Shown here in pieces: positions 43,855-54,592 of a DNA stretch of 64,000 nt. Under the pieces are notes generated by a model. The model worked only from the letters and a program-made list of their open reading frames with translations, was not told the origin of the DNA and did not search any database. The first letter of the stretch is position 1; every line of letters begins with the position of its first letter. This DNA comes from Spirogloea muscicola. Taxonomy: Eukaryota; Streptophyta; Zygnematophyceae; Spirogloeales; Spirogloeaceae. The stretch spans positions 444,273-508,272 of the forward strand of contig WELB01000097.1 in assembly GCA_009602725.1 (NCBI GenBank), read 5' to 3'. A program made the position numbers and the translations under genes.

Positions 43855-44075
43855 TACCATAGCGAGCAGACTCATCGATGGCCTTGAGAGCTGCAAGGAC
43901 TGCATCAGTCCAACAAGCAAGAAGATATACAAGGGTGTGCGAAGCTTACACAATCTGAAACATCAAAAGCATCCTTGGTCATTATGATGACATTTGCATT
44001 TCTGCCACATACGTTCTCCAGGTTTGTATCACGTGCAATACAAGTGAGACCAAGCTTTGCCAATGAGCTCCATTC
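43855..44075 (-). CDS. unidentified gene fragment between repeats and the GNAT gene
   Basis: Minus-strand exon 44075-about 43950 (acceptor TTTTGCAAG) encodes EWSSLAKLGLTCIARDTNLE then NVCGRNANVIMITKDAFD. A second exon near 43905-43840 would add LAALKAIDESARYGTAVTT if the donor GTGTAAG is used. The composition and splice signals look real, but no family comes to mind and no start codon is visible. It could be the C-terminal part of a small gene lying between here and 44250. Confidence 0.35.
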
Positions 44076-44256
44076 CTTGCAAAAGATACAGCACCAGTAA
44101 GAGGATTTGGAGCTTGGCTTCTATGACGAGGGCGTCAAGGAACAAGGAGAAATGCAGGACAACATGAAGTACATTGACTATGGCGGGGCATTCAGGTGCA
44201 GCAACTCTCGCAATGGCACAGACATTGTCAAGCAGCAGCAAGGGGTAAAGTGTTAT

Positions 44257-46364
44257 TCATGTGACTAAAAAGCTTAGCAGCAGTCGTCGTGGACGTTCTA
44301 ATCTTTTCTCCACGCTTACTGACTCCTCCTGTTCTACAACATAACCTAGACCCTTGTATAGAGCAATTGCACTGGAATTGATAGCTTCTACGTGAACATA
44401 CAGCACACTAATTCTCATGGCACGTGCCACTAGCAAGGCTTCCTCCATGAGTGTTGTGGCTACGCCTCTCCTCCTGGCTGCCTTGAGTATACACAGGTTG
44501 AATACGTAGGCTATCCTTGTTGCAGCTCTGCTGGTAGTGGGATGAGCACCTTCCAGGTATTCACCTGGGAGAGACTTGCCAACCTGTAGGCACAGGACAA
44601 CCAAAGGTGCACATGTCCTATAAGAAAGCTGTGCACAATGTCCAGCAGAACTTCCTCTTCCTATTTCGTACTGTGTGAACAATGAGATTGCACCATGGAC
44701 ACTTGGCCGTGGAGTTTGCCCATATCTCTGCCACACCAACCTTGGTTGCGCTCCTAGTTTGGAGTGCCAACATGTACAATTGGAACAAGACCTCGTTCGA
44801 GTCCACACTGGGATGCGTGCCAGAACCGTCCTACAGCAATGAAAATCTTCAATGCTTACAAAGGTTCACAGGTGGCGGTTGGAACTCAATATGCTGTAGG
44901 ACTGCCGTATGTGTATTGTTTGCGAGTTGGCCTGATGATGAGTACTGAAGGTTGACTACCTTTCACAAGCACGCCCCTGCCATGTGTAGAGGAATATATT
45001 GCTACTTGAAACCCTACTGCTTGCAGCTAGTGACAAAAGCGCCAGTCAGCACCTTGCTGGCATGAGGACTGGACATCAAAAGAATTTAAAGCATTACCTG
45101 TACATCGAGCGTGCCAATGGCGACCAGCTCGCCCTTTGATTGTAGCAAGTCAGGCTGCCGCCGCGTGATCTCGGGTGGAATGGAAAATGTACTTCGCTCC
45201 ACCCTGTGCCTTTGACCATCTTGCCCCAGTAGAGCCTCGTGCTCAGCGCGCTCGCACACAGCGAGCAGGCATTTCACATTCATCCCGAGTGACTCCATCT
45301 TACTGTCCTGGACAGAACGTGACAAGCCGAGTGAGCGTACTCATCTCTGAGATAATGTCTTAGCAGTCTGCAGTCATGCCTGTAGCTGCAGCCACTGGGT
45401 CATGCAATACCCAACACAATGCAGAGTGCAATGCAGATCACTGACATTGTAACACAGCAGCATAAATTACATCTCCTGGCGTTCAAGTCAATGTCATACC
45501 CTCTCGTGTTCTGATTGTATCCTTTTCTTCAAGAGGTCTTGCAGTTGATATTCATGTGCAGCCTTTTGCCGTGCAGAATCAATCTCGTTGAGATTGCTAG
45601 AGGAAAGATTTGCTGGGTACTCATAGAAGAGTTGTGCTCTTAAAGTAGCAGCTGCAAGATGCTCATCAGGAGTCTTCGCCGGAATGACCCAGAATTTGAG
45701 CCTGGTTCTGGAGCCTGTGCAGAAGCCGTCTTTCACTTGCACAAGATCACACTGGCTGCTGTAGTATGAATACCCCTTCTGGATGTGAGCCCAGCACCAG
45801 TAGGACTGGCCAGAAGCTGGCCTATATCTGTCCACACACTGATCACTTCAGTTGTAGCATCTATACCACACTGTTGCTTCAGACTGTCACTGAGTTTGTG
45901 AAGCATTGTAAAGACCATCTCTTCGATGCAGTGGCAACTTGATACTCTAGACTTTCTTATACTGAGCAGGAGTTCAGCAACGAGCTCAAATGCCGCTGCT
46001 TCAAGTCATATAGTTTAAGGCACTTGACTTGTGAAGCAGATCTAGATATTGCTACCGGCACTGTGCAAGGATGCCATAGCTCATGATTGCTGGGTACCTT
46101 CTGAGATATTGGCCAGCAGTTGGCTGCAGGCTCACTTGTGGAAGCAAACGTGCCGAAGGAATCCCGGGCAGCAGCTCCTGAGCGGCTGCAATGTGCTTCA
46201 TTTTGGCGCGCTGCACTCTTTGTCGCCCGGAACTTGAAGGATTGAGAGTCTGAGATTTGAGGGTCAGGCTTTGAGAATTGAATGAAAGGGTTCTGGGTAT
46301 TGGTAGCTCCGCTCGGTCTGGGGTTGACAGCCGCAGGTCCCCGTCCAACCTTCCTCCAGCGCAA
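44257..46364 (-). CDS. GNAT-family N-acetyltransferase, plastid type
   Basis: Predicted acetyl-CoA-dependent N-acetyltransferase; plant relatives act in plastids on protein lysines and N termini. Exons: first exon ending at 46136, then 45714-45500, 45307-45098 and 44583-44257, joining in phase (1, 0, 0). Features: FWVIPAKTPDEHLAAATLRA (start of fold), VAIGTLDVQ (strand before the substrate loop), SLPGEYLEG, AYVFNLCILKAARRRGVATT with the acetyl-CoA loop R-R-G-V-A (consensus Q/RxxGxG/A), LYVHVEAINSSAIALYKGLG (motif B) and a basic C terminus. The first exon is a Ser/Ala/Phe-containing stretch without an in-frame ATG down to a stop at 46440-46442, so a further 5' exon or another start is needed. 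An ATG at 46383 opens a different frame. The transit peptide is inferred only. Confidence 0.82.
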
Positions 46365-46659
46365 CCTGCGGAGCCTGCGCCATGGCCACCAGATCTCCGA
46401 CCCTCCTATGGAGCCGCCCGCGGAGCTCCAGCGCCGAGGTCACAGGCACGTCGACCTCGCGGCCGCCAAGGAGGGGCCCGGTCGGCTGGCCACGACGGCA
46501 GACCGTGCGGACCCCTGGGTTCGCGTTCGAGCTCCTGGGGCCGTGCACACGGAGCAGGCCTTGTCGGGAAAAGGAATCCTTTGGCAAACACGAGTTGAGC
46601 TCCTCCAAAGACCATCCAAAGGAGGTATTTTCGTGTATTTTCGAGTATTTACAAGCGTA

Positions 46660-46900
46660 AGGGCAGAAGGGGGCGCTGTGGGAGAAGTGACTCTCCCAAT
46701 GGGAGCAAGGGCTGTGATAAGCCAGCCCGAGACAAGGCTCGACGGCGCTATCTCGGAGCCGGGGTAGGATGAATCACTTAATAATTACGAGTGAGGAGTC
46801 GGAAATTTGACCGACTAGCTGCCGGAAAGAAGAAAAGCGCGGCCAAATTGACTGGTGGCTGTGAGCCCCAAGCCCCCATGGAATGGACGGAAAAAGATTT
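46660..46900. mobile_element. LINE 3' tails
   Basis: A minus-strand tail (46680-46770, containing GGCTGTGATAAGCCAGCCC) and further repeat sequence up to the family A tail that starts at about 46890. The intergenic part before it (46400-46660) contains GC-rich frames without support. Confidence 0.55.
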
Positions 46901-48490
46901 CGTGTATTTGAAACAAACGAAGGCCAAATGGCCAAGTACAAAGGCACGCACATCTTAAGACCTACATAACCTTCAGTATATTGACCCGCTCAGAAACCAC
47001 GGGTCAAAACATAAAGGTCGCTAACCGATGCCTGGATACTAGATGGCAGATACGAAGCCCTTCTGCTACCAACTAGAGCTCGCCCAGCTTTCTGGTGCAA
47101 AGCATTAGCCTGAGCACGCTGCAAACAGGCCGAAACTCGTCGTCGCAACAACGACAGATAAGCAGCTGGCAAGCCCATCTCAGCCGGGAACACATCTGCA
47201 TGTCGTGTGTAGCCTAGATTGGCTATGTTTTAAAGGAGAGTAAGGAAACGAGGACCTAAGCAGCCAAAGATGTCGATTGCTGCTGGCAAGAGCTGATCAC
47301 ATCGGGGGTAATCGGAGTAGTGCTGCAACTTTCTTTGTTCAGCACTGCCCACTGCGTGGCCAGCGATGTGTGTCGATGCTGGACCTTTATAGGCCTCCGT
47401 AACCNNNNNNNNNNNNNNNNNNNNNNNNNNNNNNNNNNNNNNNNNNNNNNNNNNNNNNNNNNNNNNNNNNNNNNNNNNNNNNNNNNNNNNNNNNNNNNNN
47501 NNNNNNNNNNNNNNNNNNNNNNNNNNNNNNNNNNNNNNNNNNNNNNNNNNNNNNNNNNNNNNNNNNNNNNNNNNNNNNNNNNNNNNNNNNNNNNNNNNNN
47601 NNNNNNNNNNNNNNNNNNNNNNNNNNNNNNNNNNNNNNNNNNNNNNNNNNNNNNNNNNNNNNNNNNNNNNNNNNNNNNNNNNNNNNNNNNNNNNNNNNNN
47701 NNNNNNNNNNNNNNNNNNNNNNNNNNNNNNNNNNNNNNNNNNNNNNNNNNNNNNNNNNNNNNNNNNNNNNNNNNNNNNNNNNNNNNNNNNNNNNNNNNNN
47801 NNNNNNNNNNNNNNNNNNNNNNNNNNNNNNNNNNNNNNNNAGGGACTGAAGCAGGGAGTTGTCGAATTCCTTGTAGAGCTCGCCCACCATGCCCATTGGG
47901 GCGACTGTCCGCTGCAAGTAGCATGCCCGTTGGCCGATGCAGCGGGTGAGAATGGCCAGCGCCAGCTGTGTGTCCCCAAGGAGGGGAAGGGAAGGGAGGG
48001 GGGCGAGATGTTTCTGGAGGCGTTCCCGCAAGTCCACCGCCACGTGAGCTGGTGTGCCGAAGGGGACCTTGAGGATGGCCAGCCCATTGGCAGGGGTCTG
48101 GCAGCCGTGGGGGAGCTGAAGGTTGGCGGGGAGACCACGTGGGGACCAGGCCACGCTCTTGGATGGGCAAACCCGCAGGCCCATCAGGTCCAGTTCGCGA
48201 ACAAGCAAGGGGTAAGCCGCCATGACTCCAGCTGGAGGTCCAATGATGTGTGTATCATCGGCGTAGAAGGGGAAGAGGAGGTCTGGGTGTTGCCTCTGGG
48301 TGCGCCGTATAGCCCGACAATGTGCCAAGGCAAACAGGATTGGGCTAAGGGGATCCCCCTGGCGTGTGCCAGAAGATGACCACAGCGTCTTCCACGACTC
48401 TCCGGCTTGCCAAAGCAGCCGCCCTGGGCGGCCATAGGCCATGAGGAAAAAGGGTAAAGAATCCCCCGGGCGAAAGCCAGAAGAAAGCGC
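46890..48490 (-). mobile_element. LINE family A copy with reverse transcriptase, interrupted by assembly gap
   Basis: On the minus strand 48442-47841 encodes the palm part of a reverse transcriptase: GTRQGDPLSPILFALA (motif with the QGDPLSP turn), FYADDTHI (catalytic YADD box) and LQRTVAPMGMVGELYKEFDN downstream. After the gap, 47404-46990 encodes VTEAYKGPASTHIAGHAVGS, LPAAIDIFGCLGPRFLTLL and the terminal SVSDLYVLTRG, then the family A tail to about 46890. It is truncated upstream of the reverse transcriptase at about 48470, where another repeat begins. It is the only copy here with catalytic reverse transcriptase motifs. Confidence 0.85.
47405..47840. other. assembly gap (436 n)
   Basis: Run of n inside the family A retrotransposon copy, between the reverse transcriptase and the endonuclease-like region. 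Its true length is unknown. Confidence 0.98.
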
Positions 48491-49210
48491 GGCCAGATTG
48501 ACTGGTGGCTGCGAGAGGCCAGCCTAAAGGTATGGACAAGATCTGAGGGAGCCGGAGTGCCAAGTGCTAAGACAGCAGCAAGGAAAAATTTCGTGTATTT
48601 GGAACAAACGAAGGCCAAATGGCCAAGTACAAAGGCAAGCACATCTGAGAACCTACATAACCTACAGCAGATTGACCCGCTCAATCACGGGTCAAAACAT
48701 AAAGGTCGCAAATCGATGCCTGAATACTAGATGTCAAATACGGAGCCCTTCTGCCACCAACGAGACTCGCCCAGCTTTCTGGTGCAAAGCATTTGCCTGA
48801 GCACGCTGCAAACAGGCCGAAACTCGTCGTTGCAAGAACGACGGATATGCAGCTGGCAAGCCCATCTCAGCCGGAAACACATCTGCACGTCGCAAGGGGA
48901 CTCTCAGTAACCTCTAGTCAGTAAATGCAAGTCGGAATAGCTAGCAGGCGGATAGACGTCGCCCTGACGGAAGCCGGAGGCCGCAGCCAAAACGCGGCCT
49001 GCGCGCAAGTGAATCCGAAGGCAAGGGACCGCTGCAAAGAAATGGCCAACCGCATCCGGAAGCCAGAGGACGCAGGTGCAAGGCGTGCACCATGGAACGC
49101 TGAAGGGAACGCTGTGGGAGGCCGAAATTGCGCGCCCATAGAGAAGAGGGTCTGGCAGAGGCCAGCTCTAAAAGAATGGACAAAATCCAAAGAGTTATAA
49201 GGATGCCGGA
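48490..49210 (-). mobile_element. nested LINE 3' fragments
   Basis: A GGCTGG-type tail (48490-48560), a family A tail and C-terminal piece (48585-48895, ending upstream in the FPAEMGLPA region), then a third terminal region at 49190-48930 (MRLAISLQRSLAF, then a diverged ASYSDLHLLT end). Junctions near 48575 and 48900 indicate successive insertions. Confidence 0.65.
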
Positions 49211-49259
49211 AAGAAAACCACACAGCTAGACACGAGACGATGCGAAGGGAAGCTCAGTA

Positions 49260-49970
49260 TCCATGAGTGAGCAGCAGCAAGTCCGAGTAACTCGCAGCTG
49301 GGAAAGAGGCACTCCGCCTAGACCCAGATGCAGCAGCCATAGCGCGGCCTGCTTGAGAGTGGACGCCACAGTGGCCAGCCCACTTGTAGGAAGCTCTTCA
49401 GAGAAAGAGGGCGTCGAAGTCGACGACTGTCACAAGAGGCAGTCTATCACAAGGCGATGCGGAGTGGGGAGAGAGAAAGAGAGAAGGCGCGCGGTGCGCA
49501 TGCAATGGGTGGCCAATAAATCGAAGCCCTATGCTTAAGGGCCAAAAGCGCTGTCTCAGAGAGCTCTTCCAATTGACAGCAATGGCTGTGAGAGGCCAGC
49601 CCAAAGAAGAAGTGGCTCTCCCAATGGGGGCAAGGGCTGTGAGAAGCCAGCCCGAAAAGAATTGACAAGGTTCGAAGGGGCCAAACTACGAGCTAAGCAG
49701 CGACTGCGGGGCCTGAAGAGGCTATGGCAGAACGGGGGAGGATGGACCACTCAGTAGTTACGAGTGAGGAGCCTCACATCCGACAGACTAGCTGCCGGAA
49801 AAGTATCCCCCTGACGAAAGCCGGAGGCCGCAGCGAGAGCACGGCCAGCACGCAGATGCAAGGCGTGGGCCATGGACCACCAAGGAACGGACAAGGTCTG
49901 AGAGGGCCGGATGGCGGAAAAAGCAGGATACTGGTCACCAAGACGTATCCCAGGCACTCGCGATACACCA
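49260..49970 (-). mobile_element. LINE terminal region with full-length tail, plus tail fragments
   Basis: 49960-49770 encodes MAHALHLRAGRALAAASGF and SLSDVRLLTRNY with stop at about 49755. Its tail continues to about 49570 and holds two GGCTGG hairpins (49590-49608 and 49637-49655). Upstream, 49300-49530 contains the GCGCGGTGCGCATGCAATG dispersed repeat. Confidence 0.65.
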
Positions 49971-49989
49971 GCGTGCTGGGCGTGCAGTG

Positions 49990-50410
49990 GGCCAGGCTAA
50001 TGGCTTCCGTGGCGGTGGTCTGGCTCTTCAGCTTAGCTTGTCAGATACTTATGTGCTCACACTGAGGATCTTCAGTGTCCCCTTTAGCCAGCTCATTGCC
50101 CCATTACCAGGACCTTTGTAAGGCTCAACTTGGCCTTCCTTTCAATTTCATGCGCACCGTGCGCCTTCCTCTCAGCAAGTGGCCTCTCAATCACCTCTAC
50201 TTAGCAAGTGCAAGTCAGAATAAGTAGAGGGCGGATAAGCGTCGCCCTGACGGAACCCGGAGGGCAGCAGCCAGGGCGCGGCCTGCACGCAAGTGGATGG
50301 CGAAAGAGAGAAGTGTGCGCCCGTAGAGAAGAGGGGCTGGCAAAGCCAGCCCAAAATAGAATGGACAATGTCCAAAGCCAAAGAAAGAGGAGCCGGAAAA
50401 GGCTAGGGAC
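49990..50410. mobile_element. LINE fragments in both orientations
   Basis: Plus-strand piece 49998-50090 like the tandem unit at 36051; a dispersed repeat at 50115-50175; then a minus-strand terminal region 50381-50205 (IHLRAGRALAAAL, then LYSDLHLLSRG) with its GGCTGG tail at 50330-50360. Confidence 0.55.
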
Positions 50411-50419
50411 CTCTGCAGG

Positions 50420-51115
50420 TGAATTTCGTGTATTTGAAACAAACGAAGGCCAAATGGCCAATTACAAAGGCGAGCACATCTTAAGACCTACATAACTTAC
50501 AGTAGATTGACCCGCTCAGAAACCACGGGTCAAAACATAAAGGTCGCTAACCGATGCCTGGATACTAGCAGATACGAAGCCCTTCTGCCACCAACTAGAG
50601 CTCGCCCAGCTTTCTGGTGCAAAGCATTAGCCTGAGCACGCTGCAAACAGGCCGAAACTCGTCGTCGCAACAAGGACAGATAAGCAGCTGCAAGCCCATC
50701 TCAGCCGGGAACACATCTGCATGTCGTGTGTAGCCTAGATTGGCTATGTTTTGAAGGAAAGTAAGGAAACGAGGACCTAAGCAGCCAAAGATGTCGATTG
50801 CCGCTGGCAAGAGCTGATCACATCGGGGGTAATCGGAGTAGTGCTGCAACTTTCTTTGTTCAGCACTGCCCACTGCGTGGCCAGCGATGTGTGTCGATGC
50901 TGGACCTTTGTAGGCCTCCGTAACCACAATATCGACCAAAGCCCTTGGTCCTCCGCCGGGTTGCACGCCCACAATGTCAAGTGTGCGGCGAAGCAGGGAG
51001 GGAGATGGCCAGGCGCATCCTGAACACTTGAGTAAATGACCCGGCGGCATTGAAGCCGGGCTAAGGTAAAAGTGTGACGTTAGTACCCACACGGGTGAGC
51101 ACATTCAAATCTGAC
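50420..51115 (-). mobile_element. LINE family A C terminus and 3' tail
   Basis: Minus strand 51000-50530 encodes LDIVGVQPGGGPRALVDIVV, GHAVGSAEQRKLQHYSDYP, LLPAAIDIFGCLGPRFLTFL and the terminal region, followed by the family A tail to 50420. It is a near twin of the copies at 36220 and 46990. 51115-51000 adds LLKCSGCAWPSPSLLRRT just upstream of the endonuclease region. Confidence 0.8.
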
Positions 51116-51239
51116 AAGCTAACTTGGGGAGCCGGAGCGCCGCCACGGAAGCCCGTGGCCTGACTTAGAGCGCGCCCAGCACGCTGACGAATAGCCAGAG
51201 CTTTGCTCGTATCTAGCTGTGAGCTTTGAGGCGCCTTCC

Positions 51240-51445
51240 GGCTCTTTGGACCTTTGGGCTGGCCTTTCCCAGACCCTACCCTCTATGGGCGAGCATTTCT
51301 TCTTTGCGAGCCCTGCAAAGTAAGCGAAAGCCGCAAAGGGGGCGAGGGTTGTGAAAAGCCAGCCTAAAAGAAGAAAGTGCTCGTCCATAGAGAAGAGGGG
51401 CTGGCAAACCAGCCCAAAATGAATGGACAATGTCCATAGCCAAAG
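51240..51445. mobile_element. LINE tail fragments
   Basis: Three GGCTGG hairpin tails (51256-51275 plus strand; 51345-51365 and 51395-51415 minus strand) between a family A copy and the two-copy charged-frame segment. Confidence 0.55.
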
Positions 51446-51840
51446 ATGTTGAAATTCCTGGGCTGGCCGCTCCTGTATCTGCTCCTGTACCTGTTCCTGT
51501 CTGTTGTAGTCAGTGTTCTCAGATTGTTCCTTCCGCCAGTTGAAGTCCTCCATCGGACGTTTGCCCTTGTCTATGGGCCCAGCAGACCGCCCTCGACGCG
51601 GCGGCACAGAAGCAGATGCGCTCATGGCGCCAGACAGATTCAGATCTCAGACAGTCAGTCAGTCTGACAGCACAGGCTCCGCCCTCACCCAAGGTGGGTG
51701 GCAGCCATGGCTAGGGCGCACGGGCGCACCGCGTGGCCTCAGATATATATGGGGTGTTCCGATGGGTGGCCGAGGCCTCCCTTATCCAGGGGAGACTCTC
51801 ACGGCCCAATTAGACGGTCGGGATGGTCACCCACCCCGAC
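51446..51840 (-). repeat. two-copy segment with a small charged open frame (copy 2)
   Basis: Minus-strand counterpart of 36845-37220: the same hairpin leader (GTCTCCC near 51790), then a frame starting MSASASVPPRRGRSAGPIDK with RQEQVQEQIQERPAQEF near its end. Here a genuine ATG precedes the shared part. It lies upstream (5') of a family A 3' end on the same strand, separated by tail debris. Confidence 0.55.
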
Positions 51841-51889
51841 CCGCCGATTCACCATATTTCTATCTTCAACAAAAGAAAGGTGCCGAAGA

Positions 51890-52260
51890 AACGGACAACG
51901 TCACAGCCATCGCGCCCTTCGAAAGAGCTGCTTCCTCCTTCCACCATTGATGGTGCTCCGGCACGCCCAGATCAGTCTAACAGTCATGTATGTGCTCACT
52001 CGTGGGTACTGAAGACAGCCTTCAATTGTAATGTACTGCTTTGGTGTTTACCGCTTTGGCTTCATATTCTTGGTTCTTCTTACAAACAGTGTGCTGGCTT
52101 GCTTTGGCATCCTCTCACAGGCACCGCATCCTTATCTCGTTTGTTCGCTGGCTTTCCCAGCCCTCGCTAGAAGAGCTGCTTTGTTTCTTTTATAGCCATC
52201 GCCCACTTCTGGACCCTTTGGAGAAGCTTTGAACAAGAGACACGAGATATTGATTTGTTT
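51890..52260 (+). mobile_element. decayed LINE terminal region and tail
   Basis: MYVLTRGY with stop at 51987-52013 and tail-like repeats to about 52230. No longer coding segment remains. Confidence 0.5.
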
Positions 52261-52429
52261 CACAAGCTTGGACGTCTCTGACCGACGGCCCTGGTCAAGC
52301 CGTCAATTAAGAAACCAGAGCAGAGTGAAAATTAATGGCTTCAGCCATTGATTTGAGTGGCCGATCTCGTCAATCTCCTTAACGACATAGCGTAACTCAG
52401 TGACCTGATCGGAGCGAGCTCGGCCAGAT

Positions 52430-53270
52430 TGACTGGTGGCTGTGAGAGGCCAGCCCAAAGGAATTGACACGGTCGGAAGGAGCCGAAGTGCTAGGTGCTA
52501 AGACAGCACCAAGGCAAGACAGCAGGAGACTCTCAGGAACCTCTAGTCAGTAGATGCAAGTCGGAATAGCTAGCAGGCGGATAGACGTCGCCTGACGGAA
52601 GCGGGAGGCCGCAGCCAAAGCGCGGCCTGCGCGCAAGTGAACTGCGAAGGCAAGGGACTGCTGCAAAGAAATGGCCAAGCGCATCCGGAACACCACACGG
52701 GCCAGCGACAGCCGGGTTCTGTATTGAAGAAGTGGTGCTGAAGGTGGAGAAATGCCGAAGGTAGAGAGGGCTGTGAAGGGCCAGTCCACGGATGAAATAA
52801 TTCGGAACGTAAGCCAACGGCTGTGAGAAGCCAGCCAAAAGGATGGGACTCAAAAAGAATGACAGGAAAGTATGAAAATGTTCGGATGTTCTGTATAGGA
52901 AAACGTGCGCGGTGTGCATGAGGGGAAAGGCGGGGCTTGAAAGACTGAGGTCAAAACGACTACTATACACGGGAAAGGCAGAGAGGAGCACGGGGCGCGT
53001 GCAATATAAGGGCAAAAGTTATTGCGAAAAGCATTATGCAACACAAAGTGAAGACTTAGGCTAGGATGAAGATCTTCGTGTATTTGCAACAAACAAAGGC
53101 CAAATGGCCAAGTACAGAGGGAAGCACATCTAGAGACGTTCATCATCTACAGCAGATTGACCCGCTCAGTAACCACGGGTCAACATGAAGGTCGCTAACC
53201 GAAGCCTGAATACTGGATGGCAGATACGAAGCGCTTCTGCTACCAAGTAGAGCTCGCCCAGCTTTCTGGT
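52430..53270 (-). mobile_element. nested LINE 3' fragments
   Basis: GGCTGTGAGAGGCCAGCCC tail at 52438-52456; a terminal region 52720-52535 (MRLAISLQQSLAF, then VHLRAGRALAAAS and SYSDLHLLTRG); further tails at 52760-52850; the dispersed GCGCGGTGTGCATGAGGG repeat at 52900; and a family A tail with a short C-terminal stub at 53270-53065. Confidence 0.65.
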
Positions 53271-53720
53271 ACGCAGATCATCCGCGGGACGACGAGTTCT
53301 TCCCGCTCGCCATCGATACGCACGGGGCGCTGGGTGCTCGGTGGCTCGAGCTGCTCAACTCGTCACGCCATTGCCCGCCGCTTCCATGGGGAGCCGGTGG
53401 ACTCCCATGCAGCAGGTCGCTAGCGCAGGTGTACCGCATGCGCTTGGCCGTCTCGCTGCAGAGGTCTATGGCCCGCGCGCTGCACCTGCGTGCAGGCAGA
53501 GCCCTCGCTGCTGCCTCTGGCTCTGGCAAGGGGACCCGCTTCCAGGAACCCAGTCTCTCTGACTTGAGGCTGCTTAGCAGGGGTTACTGAGTGCTTCGTA
53601 GCTGCTTCGTTTCTTTTCTGTGTTTGTTGTTCTTTGTACTTCCCCTGGCCCCTTCTTGTCCTTTGTTCATTCTTTTCTGGGCTGGCTTTTTCCAGCCCCT
53701 ATCCTCAATGGGCGAGCCCT
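53270..53720 (+). mobile_element. LINE family B C terminus and 3' tail
   Basis: Plus strand 53280-53590 encodes DEFFPLAIDTHGALGARWLE, a frame change, VYRMRLAVSLQRSMARALHL and SLSDLRLLSRGY with stop, closely matching the minus-strand copy at 26730-27000. The tail (53591-53720) ends with a GGGCTGGCTTTTTCCAGCCC hairpin. Confidence 0.75.
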
Positions 53721-53721
53721 T

Positions 53722-54140
53722 CCTCCTTTCTGCTACCGTATGCGTTTGTCTATGTCGCTACAGCGTTCCCAAGCGCTTGCTTTGCATCGCCGCGCTGGTC
53801 GTGCCCTTGCAGCAGCCTCTGGCTTGCGCAGCGGGGTTGCTCTTCCTCCCCTCAGCTCATCTGACTTCCTACTGCTGACACGGGGTTACTAAGAGCGCCC
53901 TGCCTGCCTAGCCTGTGGCTCCGTCATGAACACCTCTATGCATCTGGCTGGCTTTCACAGCCGCTCTTTTGATACCAGAAAATTTTTTGGTACAAAGCAT
54001 TAGCCTGAGCATGCTGCAAACAGGCCGAAACGCGTCGTCGCAAGAACGACAGATATGCAGCTGGCAAGGAAGGCCCATCTCAGCCGGAAACACATCTGCA
54101 CGTCGTGCATAGCCTAGATTGGCAATATTCTAGGAGGGGC
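53722..54140. mobile_element. further LINE ends
   Basis: Plus strand 53738-53892 encodes MRLSMSLQRSQALALHRRAG and SSSDFLLLTRGY with stop. Then a minus-strand stub (54135-53990) carries FPAEMGLPC and the Arg/Cys-rich family A segment. Confidence 0.65.
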
Positions 54141-54592
54141 TGAGGAAGCAGGCCAAAAGCACGGCTTGAGGGGGCTGTCATTTCGGTACCCACAAGTAAG
54201 CACTTGTCAAGTAGGACGGGCTAACTTCAAGAGACGAGCGCACCCTTTCAAAAGAGACTTCGTGCGCCGCCGCACTGGGAAGCCGGCGCCCGCCGGGAAG
54301 CGGCGGCTGCGGGGCGGCTGTGGCCGCGGCGGGCCCGCCGCATAGGTACGGGGGCAGGTGACAAGTCCGCGCAGCCGATCGGTTTCGTCGAGCTCGGACA
54401 AGGCGCTGCCAGCCGGCGATCATCGCTACATCGGAGCTGTCACCTCCGTACTGCAGCGGTGCTGTGCTCGATGATCGCATCTGTGCGCAAGCCTTGCAGT
54501 AAGGTCTCTTCTGTGAGGTGGAAGTGGTGGAAGTGGCGAGACATCAACGAGGACATCAGGATTCGTTGACTGCGTGGCAATAGCCACATTTT
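54140..54592. other. promoter-side flank of FIP2
   Basis: GC-rich, no repeat recognised after 54140; it probably contains the FIP2 promoter and leader. No core element is clear. Confidence 0.35.

Noticed and set aside
52332-52347. short palindrome AATGGCTTCAGCCATT
   Set aside because: A 7-bp stem in a repeat-rich region; not remarkable by chance.
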